A stretch of 64,000 nt of DNA from Epiperipatus broadwayi (Eukaryota > Onychophora > Udeonychophora > Euonychophora > Peripatidae). The translations under genes and the position numbers were made by a program. The stretch covers positions 372,001 to 436,000 of the forward strand of contig JAQFVV010006628.1 of the NCBI GenBank assembly GCA_028023455.1, written 5' to 3'. Below, in pieces: positions 37,340 through 48,835 of this stretch (within the stretch, counting starts at the first letter, position 1; each line of letters begins with the position of its first letter). The notes under the pieces were generated by a model. It saw nothing but the letters and a program-made list of their open reading frames with translations, had not been told where the DNA came from and did not search any database.

Positions 37340-37760
37340 ATGCATGTTAGGTTTACATTTTTGATTAAAACTTCTTTCTGCCTTTTTATTTTCGCAAATA
37401 ACTTTTTAGGAAAAAAAAATTTTCCAAGTTCCATATGGTAAAAGTTCAGGAGGCATCAGTGTTTAGTGAACAATATCTAATTCCTTACAACCCTCTTAAA
37501 AATGACAGCTGTCATCAAGGTTTGACTAACTTTGCAAACAAAAATGAATGTAAAAATGAAAAGCTACCTTTGATAATACACTGGAGAGCTGTCTCATCCT
37601 GAGGCGTTAGAAGAACATAAAAATATCAAACGACCTTATTGTTGTGTTTCTGAATAGGATGGAATCAACTAATACATAAAATAAACCAAAATAATAGTTT
37701 GCCCAATGTCAAAATTTAATATTAAAAATAATAAAAATTAAAGAAAACAGAAAATTACAA

Positions 37761-37782
37761 AGTGTGTGTGTGTGCGTGTGTG
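37761..37782. repeat. (TG)n microsatellite
   Basis: Imperfect GT/GC dinucleotide run. Confidence 0.85.
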
Positions 37783-38296
37783 TTTTAATTAACCTAGCAT
37801 AGAATTTAAGAAATCTAAAAATGTTAAAGTTAACAGAAAACAAGATAAAACAATGGATAACACATCTGAGTGCGTGTGCAGGCAAATCTTAATACTGAAT
37901 ACACAAACAAATAAAATGTGTGTGCATATATGTATTCAGATGGCTTCATATCAAAAAAACTAGGACACCTCAAACGTCTATTCTATAAATAATGAGATAT
38001 ATTTCACTGTAATAATAGAACTAGGACTTAATTGGTCTTACTACATGATAAATAGGACAGCTAATCTTGGTATAACATTGATATTTGAGTATTAAATAAT
38101 AAGAAAGAGGTAGATAATAACAATCTCTTTCACAATAAAGAAGGCCTTTAATGTGTAATGAAAATGAATTGTTTGTCATGTTCATGTTTGGACAGATTTT
38201 ATCCTGTTTGCATAAAACCTGATTTTTTTTTCCAAGTTCCAATTATACTTACATAAAGATTTGAATGTTATTCCATCATTGTTTTACTCTCTAAAT

Positions 38297-39818
38297 CAGT
38301 GGTCTTCAACCTTTTTACACCTGCGGACCAGTAAAAATAAGGATAAGATTTCGCGGACAGGCAAAAGTTTACAGATAAATTTTCTTAAAGATGTAATCTG
38401 CTTAGCCTTAGATAAGCATAATTGTTATAACTGTCCAAAACAACACCCTAGTTACTGTGTATTGTAATGGTGTTGCTTACCTTCACATGCTGAACACTCT
38501 TTCTTGAGTTGCGCAGTCATACTGCTACAGAAAATATACAATAACAATCATTCTCATTAATGTGCTTGCATTTTACGTTTATTATTTCATTGTTAAAACA
38601 TGCAAGAATAAAATGTTATTCACCTGAATGTTGAAAAAGTCAAAAGTTTTGATCTTATTTTATTTGGGGGGTGGGGGGTGAGAAATACTTTGTCATAAGA
38701 TGGACACCAAAGTTATTTTTTGTTTGTTTTTATTTTTTTAAAAAGGTAACAGAAATTGGTTTTAAAAATAAAAGTTTTAGTATTTTAGCGGTATACAAAT
38801 AAAGCCAAAAAAATATTGCCTTAATAGGCCAAAAAAAAAAAGAAAACGAAACTTGAAAAAGTCAAAAGTTCTGATCTTACTTTATTTTGGGGTGGTGGGG
38901 GTGTATTGAGAAATACTTTGTAAAAGTTAGAGACAGAACTTATTTTTTGGTTTTATTTTTAAAAAAAGATAATAAAAATTGATTTCAAAAATAAAAGTTG
39001 AAGCCAAAAAAGATCTTATTTTAATTTTTTGAGGGGAAGTGGGTTGAGAAATACTTTGTCTTCACTGAGACAACAGTTATTTTTGGTTTGTTTTTATTTT
39101 TAAAAAAGGTAATAAAAATTGGTTTTAAAAATAAAAGTTTTAGTATATCAGTGGCATGCAAAGGCAAAAAAGATATCTCCTTATAGGCTAAAAAAAAAGT
39201 GGCCGTATTTTTAAACAAAAAAAAAAACCTGAAACTTGAAAAAGTCAAAAGTTTTGATTTTGCTTTATTTTGGGATGGTGGGGGTGTATTGAGAAATACT
39301 TTGTAAAAGTTAGAGACAGAACTTATTTTTTGGTTTTATTTTTAAAAAAGATAATAAAAATTGATTTCCAAAATAAAAGTTAAAGCCAAAAAAAAAAATA
39401 TCGCCATATAGCCAAAAAAACCCACTAAAAATGAAATATTAAAAAAGAGAGTAGAAAAAATTTAAGAGATCAAAAAAGCTCACATTACATTTTATTGGTT
39501 TAACAATGCTGACAAGCATCCATGATTGGCTATCAAAAGACAACCAGAGTTTGTATAATAAAAAACTTTTTTCTACCCCCCCCCCCAATAAACATCTGTG
39601 ATAAATAGAAAAATAAATTAATTTATGTATGATTGATTAGATTTTGTTTTTGTTCTTTTTTTTTTTTTAATCGGGGAAAAAATGCGATGAAAAAAAAAAA
39701 TAATTGTTCATATTAATTAAAAGTTTAAAATCTTATTATTTTGTTATTACAAACTTTCTTGCCAGTCTAGCTGCGGACCGACAGAAAACTTCTGCAGCCC
39801 GATGGTTGAAGACCACTG
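38297..39818 (+). mobile_element. Non-autonomous hAT-type transposon, complete
   Basis: Terminal inverted repeats CAGTGGTCTTCAACC (38297-38311) and GGTTGAAGACCACTG (39804-39818) are perfect over 15 bp. The subterminal CTGCGGACC/GGTCCGCAG is also inverted (about 38321 and 39771). Flanking 8-bp duplications are CTCTAAAT (38289-38296) and CTCTAGAT (39819-39826), with one mismatch. The CAGTGGTY...CAACC end and 8-bp duplication are diagnostic of hAT elements. The 1522-bp body has no transposase frame; most of it is the internal repeat block at 38633-39425. A transposase supplied in trans is assumed. Confidence 0.9.
38633..39425 (+). repeat. Internal repeat block of the hAT element (dimeric higher-order repeat)
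   Basis: Four units contain GAAAAAGTCAAAAGTT...GATCTTATTTTATTT, then a G-rich run, GAGAAATACTTTGT, and ATAAAAATTG...AAAATAAAAGTT. They start near 38633, 38855, 38994 (5' part missing) and 39238. Units 1 and 3 share one variant and units 2 and 4 another (TTGGGGTGGTGGGGGTGTAT, TTAGAGACAGAAC). The array therefore grew as a two-unit block of about 360-380 bp. Confidence 0.85.
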
Positions 39819-39980
39819 CTCTAGATAATGATAGCTTAATACTTTTTACCAATGAATATTGGAGGTACAATTTTATTAAACATAGTAGTTCAGTGTCAAA
39901 AGTATCTTATTGCAAACTAAAATTTGTTGAACCAATTTTGAAATGCAATAAAAATAGGGGAGGGATATTCATATAGCCAA

Positions 39981-40735
39981 TTAACCATTTAACCGCTAAT
40001 TTTATCATTGGTTGTATCAGATAAAAATCAAATCTTTTAATTGGCCAACTCACAAATTGAAGACAAAGCCTATTGTTAAAACATATTCGCCTATAATATT
40101 AAATTCAACTCAGATACGTTTATAAAAAGTATATAATTAATTTTTCAGGTTATGAAAAGAAACGAAAGTTCTTTCAAAAATAAATTGCTGTTTATTTATT
40201 CTAAAATATTCGTTATCGGCAACATAAAAGTTATAATGTAAACAAAAAGATCGACTTTTACGTTATAGAAAAGTAAATATTTCTTTTTACTACATCTTCA
40301 ATATTTTTACTTAAATCTTCGATATTTTTCGAAAATAATTTTGTTTTTTTATTATTCTCTCTGAAAATAATTTTTAATTTCTCAAAATATTCTTTTATAA
40401 TAATTAAAATCATATTCGAAATGAAAATCTCAGCGTTTTTCTTTATTTTCTTTGATCAGGCAGTTTATTTGTTCTTTCCAGCCAATCAGAATGTCTTTTT
40501 CGGCTGAGAGCATGCTAAGAACCAATCACAAATAATGTTCCTTCTTTGTTTAGGTTTAAATGCGTTTTTTTCTATTTTTTACTTGTAAAATAAATCGGAA
40601 GATGTCACCATCGTACAGAGCTTTTAAAAACGAATTCAATACGTCTTTAACGAAAATTTTCGTATGAAAACGAGCTGAGTTAGAGTGATTTCAGATGTCG
40701 ACGAGGAGCCTCGTCGGACGCGGAAAAAGGGTTAA
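39981..40735. mobile_element. piggyBac-like MITE
   Basis: The left end reads TTAA-CCATTTAACCGC (39981-39996). The right end, read inward, is TTAA-CCCTTTTTCCGC (40735-40720), agreeing at 9 of 12 positions after the TTAA. A TTAA target site and CCC-type ends are the signature of piggyBac elements. The right subterminal region has an inverted CGACGAGGAGCCTCGTCG (40699-40716). No transposase frame. It begins about 160 bp after the hAT element. Confidence 0.6.
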
Positions 40736-43700
40736 AAGGATATTAGAAATTACAAATATATATATTGAGATTCTATCTTTTAAAAAAGTCAGTCAAGACT
40801 TGACAATTTTGAATTGACACCTGATTCACTTTATATACAATAGATACTGACCTAAAAATGTGCAAAAAAATAATAATAAATTAGAAGAGGTCTCTACCTT
40901 TGCATTTTCAAGTGCATATTTTTGAGATTACAGCCTTAGTAAATATTACTTAATATAATAATGTATGTTTAAATAAATTTATAATTATGATAAACTAAGT
41001 AAAATGAAGTTATCAAACAAACTATATGAAAATTTAGTTCTAATTTTAGTTTGTTTTTTGTGAACTTGGTATGCATTTTATTTTATTTTATAAACTTATA
41101 AAAGACACACACACATATATATGATAACATCCAAAGTCTCTATAAACCATAGAATTTACAATATGTTATCAAGCTCAAAGCAATTTTACCAAGCAAAAGA
41201 AAATTTATGAAATACTTCCTGTAAGAGGCAAAAATAATTGTCAATTTAATTAAAAACAAAAGAATACATTTTGGAATCAGCCATTCATTTTAAAATGTAT
41301 CTCTTTATTAAACAATTAAAAAAATAAAAAATTCATTTTTATAGTAATAAAAAATTATAGTACATTCTTATACATATTCTTTGCAGTATTCTATTTTTTT
41401 AAAGTCGTTTTCATTTATAATCTCAGTTTATTTATGCAATGTAACTTTTTAATTAAATTGTATTATGGTTAGGTACAACTATGTATTTAAAGGCTTCTAT
41501 ATTTCTATATGTGTGCATGTTTATGTTGAAAAATAGTGTACATGTACAGGTTACAGTGGTATTCAGTAATGTAAACAAAATGTGGATTATTATCTGCTAA
41601 TTTAAATCATTTGTTAGAGACTTTGGAACTAAATATAATAGATATGCTAACATAATTATTTTTTTCACAATTGAATGCCACAAAATGTCTAATTTTAAAT
41701 GGAAACTCACATATACAAAAACTATTTTTTATCGTTTCATTAATGAAATATTGATTGTTTCTCACACATTCAAATAAAAGAACAGATGAACATTAGGATT
41801 TACTTAAGCATGCTTAGCAGTCTTAAATGAAAATTCTTTTATTTTTTAAAAAATTAGTAGCAATTTCCTAGAAAAATAAATAAATAAATTTTCATAAAAT
41901 TATTTAATGAGACAAATTTATTGGATCATGTTAGATCAAACAAATAGTATAATAAAAAAAATACTGAATTACCTCCCAAGATTTTACAATTCAACATTCT
42001 ATGGAAAAAAGACTTTGTAAAAATAAAATTACATATATATGTATTTATTATAATTTTTTGTATAGAATACAGATGATCACATAATTACAGGATATAATAA
42101 ATATATTAATAAATCATTACATGATTTACTATTTAAATATTTATAGCATATATTTTTATTTTTTATAGTACTTTAAATATATTTATAAGTAGTAATTCCT
42201 AGAAATTTTAAATTTTTACACTTTTAGGTGGGGAATTCAATCAGCAAAGCTTTTTTTTTAAAAAAAGGCAATTTTTTTGAGTATGTTTGAAAATAAATAT
42301 TTAGATTTAATTTTTTAATATAAATGTTAAATACAATGTATTTATTTAATATTTTTATAATTATATAATTCAAAATTAAAATAGAAAGTTAAAAAATTGT
42401 TTTAAAGCATTTTAATAAAAAATAAAAAAATAAGGATATTTTCTATTTTTTGTTTATAATATAATAAATCTTTATACTATAGACTTTAAAAAAATTATAA
42501 TATATATATATTAGATTTATTAATATATATAATAAATTATTAATAAACATTAACAATAATTAAAATTTAAATAATATTTTCTCTTTCTTTTGTCAAATTG
42601 CATTAAAAAAACAAACAAAATGAATTAAACATGATTGACAGAAAAAAAGTAATTCCTGCTAAAAATTAAAAAAATTAATTCTGCATACATCTCCATTTCT
42701 TGATCAAAAATGTACTTCAAATGTGAAAGTTGTGTATATGAATATAAAAATTATTGATCAAGTGAGAGGATTAACCATGACAAGTACTATCAGAGCAAGA
42801 CTTTCTGTGGAAAATATAGAAAATTATTCTCAGTAAGGTTAATACTAAATATCCATTATCAAATATAGTTCACAATGCTCCAGAGAATCTTTCTAAATCT
42901 GTAAATTTCAGGAAGCACTAAATCAACATTAGGAAACTTCAATACACACTAAAAAAAGTTGAAAGTCATAGTTCATATACAGTTCATATACATATACTCA
43001 AATAACAATAAATATAAATGCTTTTTCAAAATTGGTGTTAAATATGAAAATTTTCAAATTTCTTAAATAAAATAGGCACTTAAATCTGCTATAAAGAATT
43101 ATATTATTTATTTCTATATTAAATCCCATTTATAAATAAATATATTTACATATTAATTATACAATATTAAAACATCTATTTGTCAATAAATCAAAGATAT
43201 TAAAAATAACAATGCATATAGTTCTAAACATTTTTAAGTATAATGGTAGTAGTCAAAAGTAAATAGTTTCCAATGTTTTAGATACATATATAAGTACAGT
43301 CAATGTGAGAATAAAATAAATTTGTTTATTAATCTGCTGAGTTAACTTTCAATGCACAATGTCTGTTTCAAAGTATAATTGGTAGATAATTAGCAGAATG
43401 TGATTGTAATTCTGATTATAAAAAATTTAACTTGGCTGGGTTCAAAAGATTTGCATGATTGCATGTATAATAGGTAATTGCAAAGTGCCACCTATGTTGC
43501 TAGATTAAACAATCAATGTCTATCAAGGGGAACATTATTGATTGGCTCGTATGTTTTTTGTATGGGTGGAATTAATTGTGCCAAGTCTCTTTAATCTTAC
43601 ACTTTTTGTTGTTACTCTTGAGACATACAATCCTAGCAGATGCAGGTTTAAAAAGTTGGCCAGCAACTCTTTTGTGCTCCAAAAACATTGAGCTGTATGA

Positions 43701-44121
43701 TAGATTCATTTTTGCTCTACTATATAAATAAGCATGTTGAGAAACTCTTGATATTAAATTGGCTTGAGTCTTTTCTATTGCAGTATAGGCAATCTAAGGC
43801 ATATACTAATTGTGCTTTGTCATCACTGCAAATTTTATTCTCCAAATTATTGATATGGTGAGGGATAGAGGGCATCTATTTCAAGTGGATGTTGATAATA
43901 AATGGTATATTAATCCAGAGTTTTGGGTCAGGTGATTTATATGTTTGTTTTTTTATAGTTTGCAAACCCATTTTAACAAATTACTAAAAAAATTAAATGT
44001 TTAAATTTATATATAACTCTAATGCTAATGGTGTTTATATGCTAGCAGTGTCTAGGGGCATTCTTTAAAACTGAATGATTTATTGAAAACTGATTTTGAT
44101 AATATATATATATATATATCT
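40736..44121. other. AT-rich intergenic DNA
   Basis: No gene recognised. A more complex patch at about 43430-43930 (for example CTCGTATGTTTTTTGTATGG) may be an old repeat but could not be assigned. Confidence 0.45.
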
Positions 44122-44412
44122 TTTAAAAAGTAGAATATAAATTTTCTTCATCTTTCACAAATAAAAGCATTACTGCAATAATTCTCAAGGCAGATTCCCA
44201 AAAAAATCATTTAAACTTAAAAACACTGCTCACTTTCTCATATTAAAGCCAATCAAATAAAAATATCATTTTTTATTTAATGAACAAACTGGCATTGATA
44301 TGAGAAATGAACGTTATTTGTAAGTTTAAATGATTTTTTGGAAATCTATATTGTGAATTGTTGCAGAAATACTTTTATTTGTGAAAGTGAAGAACATTTT
44401 TTTTTACTTTTT
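44122..44412. repeat. Foldback repeat, ~125-nt arms
   Basis: The left arm 44122-44250 and the reverse complement of 44291-44412 share CTTTCACAAATAAAAG and AAAAAATCATTTAAACTTA among other blocks. The arms are diverged by substitutions and small indels around a 40-nt centre. Likely an old MITE-like or palindromic insertion. Confidence 0.75.
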
Positions 44413-46320
44413 AGTGCACTTAAATGAATAAAAGCTATTCCATATATTAAATTTTTTTTTATTTGAGTGAAACAAGCTCTTATTTGAGAGCAACAAAGTT
44501 AATTTTGTTTCCACATAATAATTTATCAGCATTATAAAAAAAGAATGACAATACATTACACACAAAAAAATTCTTAGTAAAATGTCACATGATGCTCCTG
44601 GACTGCAAAGCATATACTAGTGGTGAAACATTGAAATGATAACAGTGTTGCAAAACACCATATATGATGAACAAGCAAATTTTTAAAAGCTTGATCTAAA
44701 ATAGATTCTTTGAAGTTAATAAGTGTCCAAACAAGTGAAGTCATCCAAAATAATAATAAAACAACTTTCTCTTGCTGTTTAACATACTATTTTATTACAT
44801 ATATTATTAAACACAAATTAGCTTACTGAATTCACAGATTTTTCATGATATATTGACATCAATAAATATAAATTAACCAAAAATCAATAGCAGCCAAAAT
44901 TATTTTAAATTTCACTTAATTATTACTGATCTAATAATAAAAATAATATAGAATCTGTTTCTCAAAAAATCAAGTTACATTTCAATTCTACAAGGTTAAA
45001 CTTAGCATAGTAGTTATGTTCCTTTAATATATCTGACTTTTTTTCTGGCTCAGCTGGAAATCAAATTGGAATCTTTAGCTTCTGAGTCCACAACTCTCCT
45101 ACAACTCACACAGGATTACTACTGAACTTAATGTTAATTAAAACTACAATGTATAATGAAAACTATTTGAACAAAAGAATTAGTTTATGACTGTAGACAA
45201 GATTTTTCCATAATCTTATAGGTTTAACTAGACAAAGTCTTTCATGATACTTTGTATGGATAATTTTGTCAGTATGAATAAAATTTGGTCAAGGAAGTAA
45301 TTGTTAAATGTATAATGATAAGAGTGATAATAAAGCTATAAATATTGCAATCTACATGGATATACAATGATAAATATTAACTACGAATGTAAAAATATTA
45401 AAAAACTTTTCAGTCAATTCTTACTTTTAATAGAATAAATGTGTTTGAGTCATATTATATCCAATATTTTCAAAGCCATATTAAAAGTTTAAAACAAATG
45501 CTATTTTACCTCATATGGTTTAGTGCAGGAGTAGATTGATGGGATTAACAGTTTGAAACTCAGTTTTCATTTTTCATCTCAAATTTAAATGACAATTTCA
45601 AGTGATTAAACTCTTAAGTATTTCTTATTGTTCTCTTTACATTTACTTAAGGAACTTTTAAAATTGGACTGATTTTCAAATAAATTTTCAACTGATATTC
45701 CAGTACACTGAGGATATACTAATGGCACTTTGGCTGCTTTAGCCTAAATTTATTCTCTTGTATCTATCCATAGCATTTGTTTGCTGGTTTTGCATTTATT
45801 TGATAATAAAAACTGGAATTAAAATGTACATTGATTTATTAATTTAAAAAATAATCTGAAGGTGGCAGTATTATACAAAGAAAACAGCACAACCAAGCTG
45901 ATAATGCCGCATATTAGATAGTTTCTTCTTTTCAGGCTCAAGAGCATTTGCAAGAACTCTAGAAAGCACTCTCTTTTTAAAAATAAAAAATCATATATTT
46001 TCCATAGTTGGTTTATATATTTAAAAAAAAATTTTTTTTTTTGCAAAATATTTGTGAAATATTTATATTTTAATGAGAATATGGCAATTAAATGTATTTT
46101 TATTTTAAAAAATTTGTTTTTTTTTTGTTCATTATATAAGTGAAAAGAATTATAATATAATGAAGAGGGTTGTATTTGGCTAAAAAACAAGTACCTCTCA
46201 TATCCATTTGAGCTGTTAGTTTTTGCCATTTTATATTCCACTTATAAATAGAATTAACATTTTAAAATATATTTTAGCAACTTTGTGTATTCTTAATAAA
46301 AATTCATTCATGTTTTAGAA
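44413..46320. other. AT-rich DNA, no supported gene
   Basis: A 140-codon open frame lies at 45819-46241 on the minus strand. It is Phe/Leu/Lys/Tyr-rich low-complexity sequence typical of chance frames in AT-rich DNA, and no domain is visible. Confidence 0.5.
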
Positions 46321-46421
46321 ATGGAGTTCATATAAATATTATTTTGTTTAAAGTACATTTTTATCAGCTTAGACATGGAGTTCATGTAAATATTATTCTG
46401 TTTGAAGTACATTTTGATCAT
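46321..46421 (+). repeat. 54-bp tandem duplication
   Basis: ATGGAGTTCATATAAATATT starts at 46321 and a near-identical unit starts at 46375. Each continues to AAGTACATTTT.ATCA. Confidence 0.85.
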
Positions 46422-47520
46422 CAATTATAAAATAACAAAAAGCTAATTGTTCCATTTACACATTTTAATTTCTTACTTTTTTTCTATATTTGTAAAGTTG
46501 AAATATTATTTTTAAGAATAAATTTCTAAATAATAATTTGAAAAGCTGCCAGAGACTGTCTATAAAAGATGCATTGTGAAATACACTGATTTTCTGTTTT
46601 CTGTTTTACTTGTTTAACTGTATTAGCAAATTAAAATGTTTAAATCAGAAACTACTGTTTGTTAGGATAAATTAACAATGCTAATATGATAATTTGGATT
46701 CCAGTTTTACTTGAATCATGAATTTCCCATCTAAACCATTATATATAGGCTAAACATGTCTATGAATATATAAAAATTATAATGATTATTCTACATTTCT
46801 CTATCTCTAACAGAGTCATGGTGATAAAAAAATATTCTGGGTGCTTTTCTAAAATTTAAGTTATATAACAAATATTGAATAATTTTTCAACACATCCCTT
46901 CATAATCTGTAGTATATTAAATGGAGTTTCATAAGTTTTCTCCACCTACTATTTTTCATCTTAGCTATAGCATTTCAAATCTCTTGGCTTCGTTTTATTA
47001 AATTATTTCTATACATTCTATGCATTTACTGGCATTGTCTTACTTACTCTTTAATCATCAGGATCTGCTATCCTTATCCAAAATGTTTTATTACGATAAA
47101 AAAATATATTTTTTTAAATACCTCTGATACTCTGCACTCTTCCCTAATCCTAACTTGCCTAGCATGAAGTGTTTCAAATTAAGTTTTTTGTACATTCTTT
47201 CATTAATATCTATTTAATATTTTACCATTTTCTTCTCTCTATCATTTATTAATGATTTCTGTGCTAACACAAGGCTGATTTTGCTCTTTTGTTTTTGTCA
47301 TAATTACTGTCTGTACCACATCATCCTTTAAATTTTCTTTGAAAATTTGTCATCATTTAATTGAATGTATTATTTAACCTTCTAAATTAAGTAACAAATT
47401 TCATATTACCCCCCCCCCATAAAAATATTAATGACTCTATCTTTTTTTTAATTAAAGAATAGAGAATTGGAGATGGTAAGATAATATTACTTTCTTAAAA
47501 TTTAATTTCATTTATACCAT
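46422..47520. other. AT-rich intergenic DNA
   Basis: Nothing recognised; a poly(C) run is at 47410-47418. Confidence 0.5.
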
Positions 47521-47590
47521 TACTAAATTATAATCTATATCAATCCCAGAAATATTATTACTAAATTATAATCTAAATAAACCCCAGAAA
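47521..47590 (+). repeat. 38-bp tandem duplication
   Basis: TACTAAATTATAATCT at 47521 recurs at 47559, each followed by A/T spacer and CCCAGAAA. Confidence 0.85.
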
Positions 47591-47874
47591 GTGCTGTTTC
47601 GATAATCTTAGTTAAATCCTTTAAACTATGGTTTCATTATTAACATGCTTTTTCCCCCAAAATTTATCTTTTATTGTTCTATTCTTCATTCAATCTTATC
47701 TTTTCCTAAACTAATACATCGTTTCAATACTCTAGTAATATTCATTAAGCTATTTACATGCAATTATTTATATAATCTCTATTTCTCCACATGTTGAACT
47801 GCTGAATAATCCTGATCCCTCACAATAAAATTCAATTCAATTATTAACTTACTATTTTCCTGAATTAATTAAAG

Positions 47875-47938
47875 GGGATTTGAGCCCAGACTTTCAAGCT
47901 TCCTACAGTCATTCACTCTATCCAATATGATCAATACA
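47875..47938 (-). repeat. tRNA-like Pol III head, copy D distal
   Basis: Minus strand reads ...GGATAGAGTGAATGACTGTA, then GGAAGCTTGAAAGTCTGGGC, then TCAAATCCCC. The final part is a T-arm/B-box-like motif (GGGCTCAAATCCC) and the first a D-arm/A-box-like motif. Confidence 0.6.
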
Positions 47939-47968
47939 CATGATCATATACATATGAAAAAAAATAAT

Positions 47969-48020
47969 GATCTCCAATATACATATTTCATATTGAACCA
48001 GCACTCATCATTTGGTCCAG
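47969..48020 (-). ncRNA. Hammerhead ribozyme motif, degenerate (copy D)
   Basis: Minus strand: GAAC-UGGA-CCAA, AUGAUGAG (C3 changed to A), a weakened stem II, GAAA, UAUGUAUA, UUGG-A-GAUC. The loss of C3 should abolish cleavage. Architecture is otherwise that of copy F. Confidence 0.7.
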
Positions 48021-48347
48021 TTCATCACACACATATATATATATAATCAGTGCACAGATTATATAAAGATAGCAAATCTACGCATTTTAATGGAAAGGTT
48101 TTAATCCTCTCAACTCTCAGCTCTTCAGCCACCCATATCACTTAAAATCTGATAATGAAAGGCTCCAAACCCTTGATGATGCCAATATTATAACATACCC
48201 ATGTTGACCTCGGGTCAATCTGACACCTCATATATAAGACCTTAATATGTCTATTTAAATATGCAGAAGGATGGACAGAATACAAGCTGAATATGTTACA
48301 TCAAAACACAAGTATAATATATATACTTAACCTAGATGTAATTAAAG

Positions 48348-48412
48348 GAAATTTGGACACAGACTTTCAAGCTCCCTATAGTCATCCACTCTATCCAAAA
48401 TAATTAGTACAT
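48348..48412 (-). repeat. tRNA-like Pol III head, copy D proximal
   Basis: Minus strand has GGATAGAGTGGATGACTATA and GAAAGTCTGTGTCCAAATTT. It is a second copy of the 47.88-kb head, 473 bp away. Confidence 0.6.
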
Positions 48413-48652
48413 ATGACAATATGCATGAGAAAAAGATATGAGGGGTGAGGCTGACTTAAAGTCAACATAGATACGACTATAATATTAGCATCATCAAGGA
48501 CTTCGAGTATTCCATCATCCAAATTTCAGTGATATGGTTGGCTGAAGAGTTGGAGAGTGGAGGAGATTGAAGCTTGTCCATTAAAGTGTGTAGATTTTCC
48601 ATCTTAATATAAACCATGCACTGATCAAATATATGTGTGTGAGGTGATGATA

Positions 48653-48710
48653 TGGACCAACTGATAAGTACTGGCTCAGAATACAGGATAAAATATGTAT
48701 ATTGAAGATC
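48653..48710 (+). ncRNA. Hammerhead ribozyme motif, inactive (copy E)
   Basis: CUGAUAAG shows G8 changed to A, and the GAAA segment is disrupted (GAUAAAA). Stem III and UUGA remain recognisable. Predicted inactive. Confidence 0.65.
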
Positions 48711-48743
48711 ATTTATCTTTTTCACCTGTATGTGGTCATGTGT

Positions 48744-48804
48744 GTCAGTTATACTGGATAGAGTAGATGACTGTAGGGAGCTTGAAAGTCTGGGTTCAAA
48801 TTCC
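48744..48804 (+). repeat. tRNA-like Pol III head (copy E)
   Basis: GTCAGTTATACTGGATAGAG is A-box/D-arm-like, and GTCTGGGTTCAAATTCC is a good B-box/T-arm (GGTTCRANNCC type) about 35 nt further on. It resembles a tRNA-derived SINE head. It lies about 85 nt downstream of the ribozyme, on the same strand. Confidence 0.65.
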
Positions 48805-48835
48805 TTTAAATTACTTCTAGGTTATGTATATACGT

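Larger units (their letters stand above)
47868..48442 (-). mobile_element. Hammerhead/tRNA-like repeat family 2, copy D (more than one monomer)
   Basis: On the minus strand the order is: tRNA-like head (48348-48412), ACATCTAGGTTAAGTATAT, a TATGAGGTGTCAGATTGACC stretch, a block with GGTGGCTGAAGAGCTGAGAG, hammerhead-like motif (47969-48020), an AT-rich linker, then a second tRNA-like head (47875-47938). The tRNA-like heads are 473 bp apart, giving the monomer length. The element therefore carries a partial tandem repeat as in family 1. It faces away from copy E (head-to-head inverted pair). Confidence 0.75.
48443..48835 (+). mobile_element. Hammerhead/tRNA-like repeat family 2, copy E
   Basis: Plus-strand counterpart of copy D. 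A GGCTGACTTAAAGTCAACAT stretch, a block with GTTGGCTGAAGAGTTGGAGA, a decayed hammerhead (48653-48710) and a tRNA-like head (48744-48804) come in the same order. With copy D it forms a head-to-head inverted pair. The 82-residue minus-strand open frame here is a shadow of this repeat. Confidence 0.75.

Noticed and set aside
45819-46241. 140-residue minus-strand open frame
   Set aside because: Low-complexity Phe/Lys/Leu composition, no domain and no context. Expected by chance in AT-rich DNA of this length.
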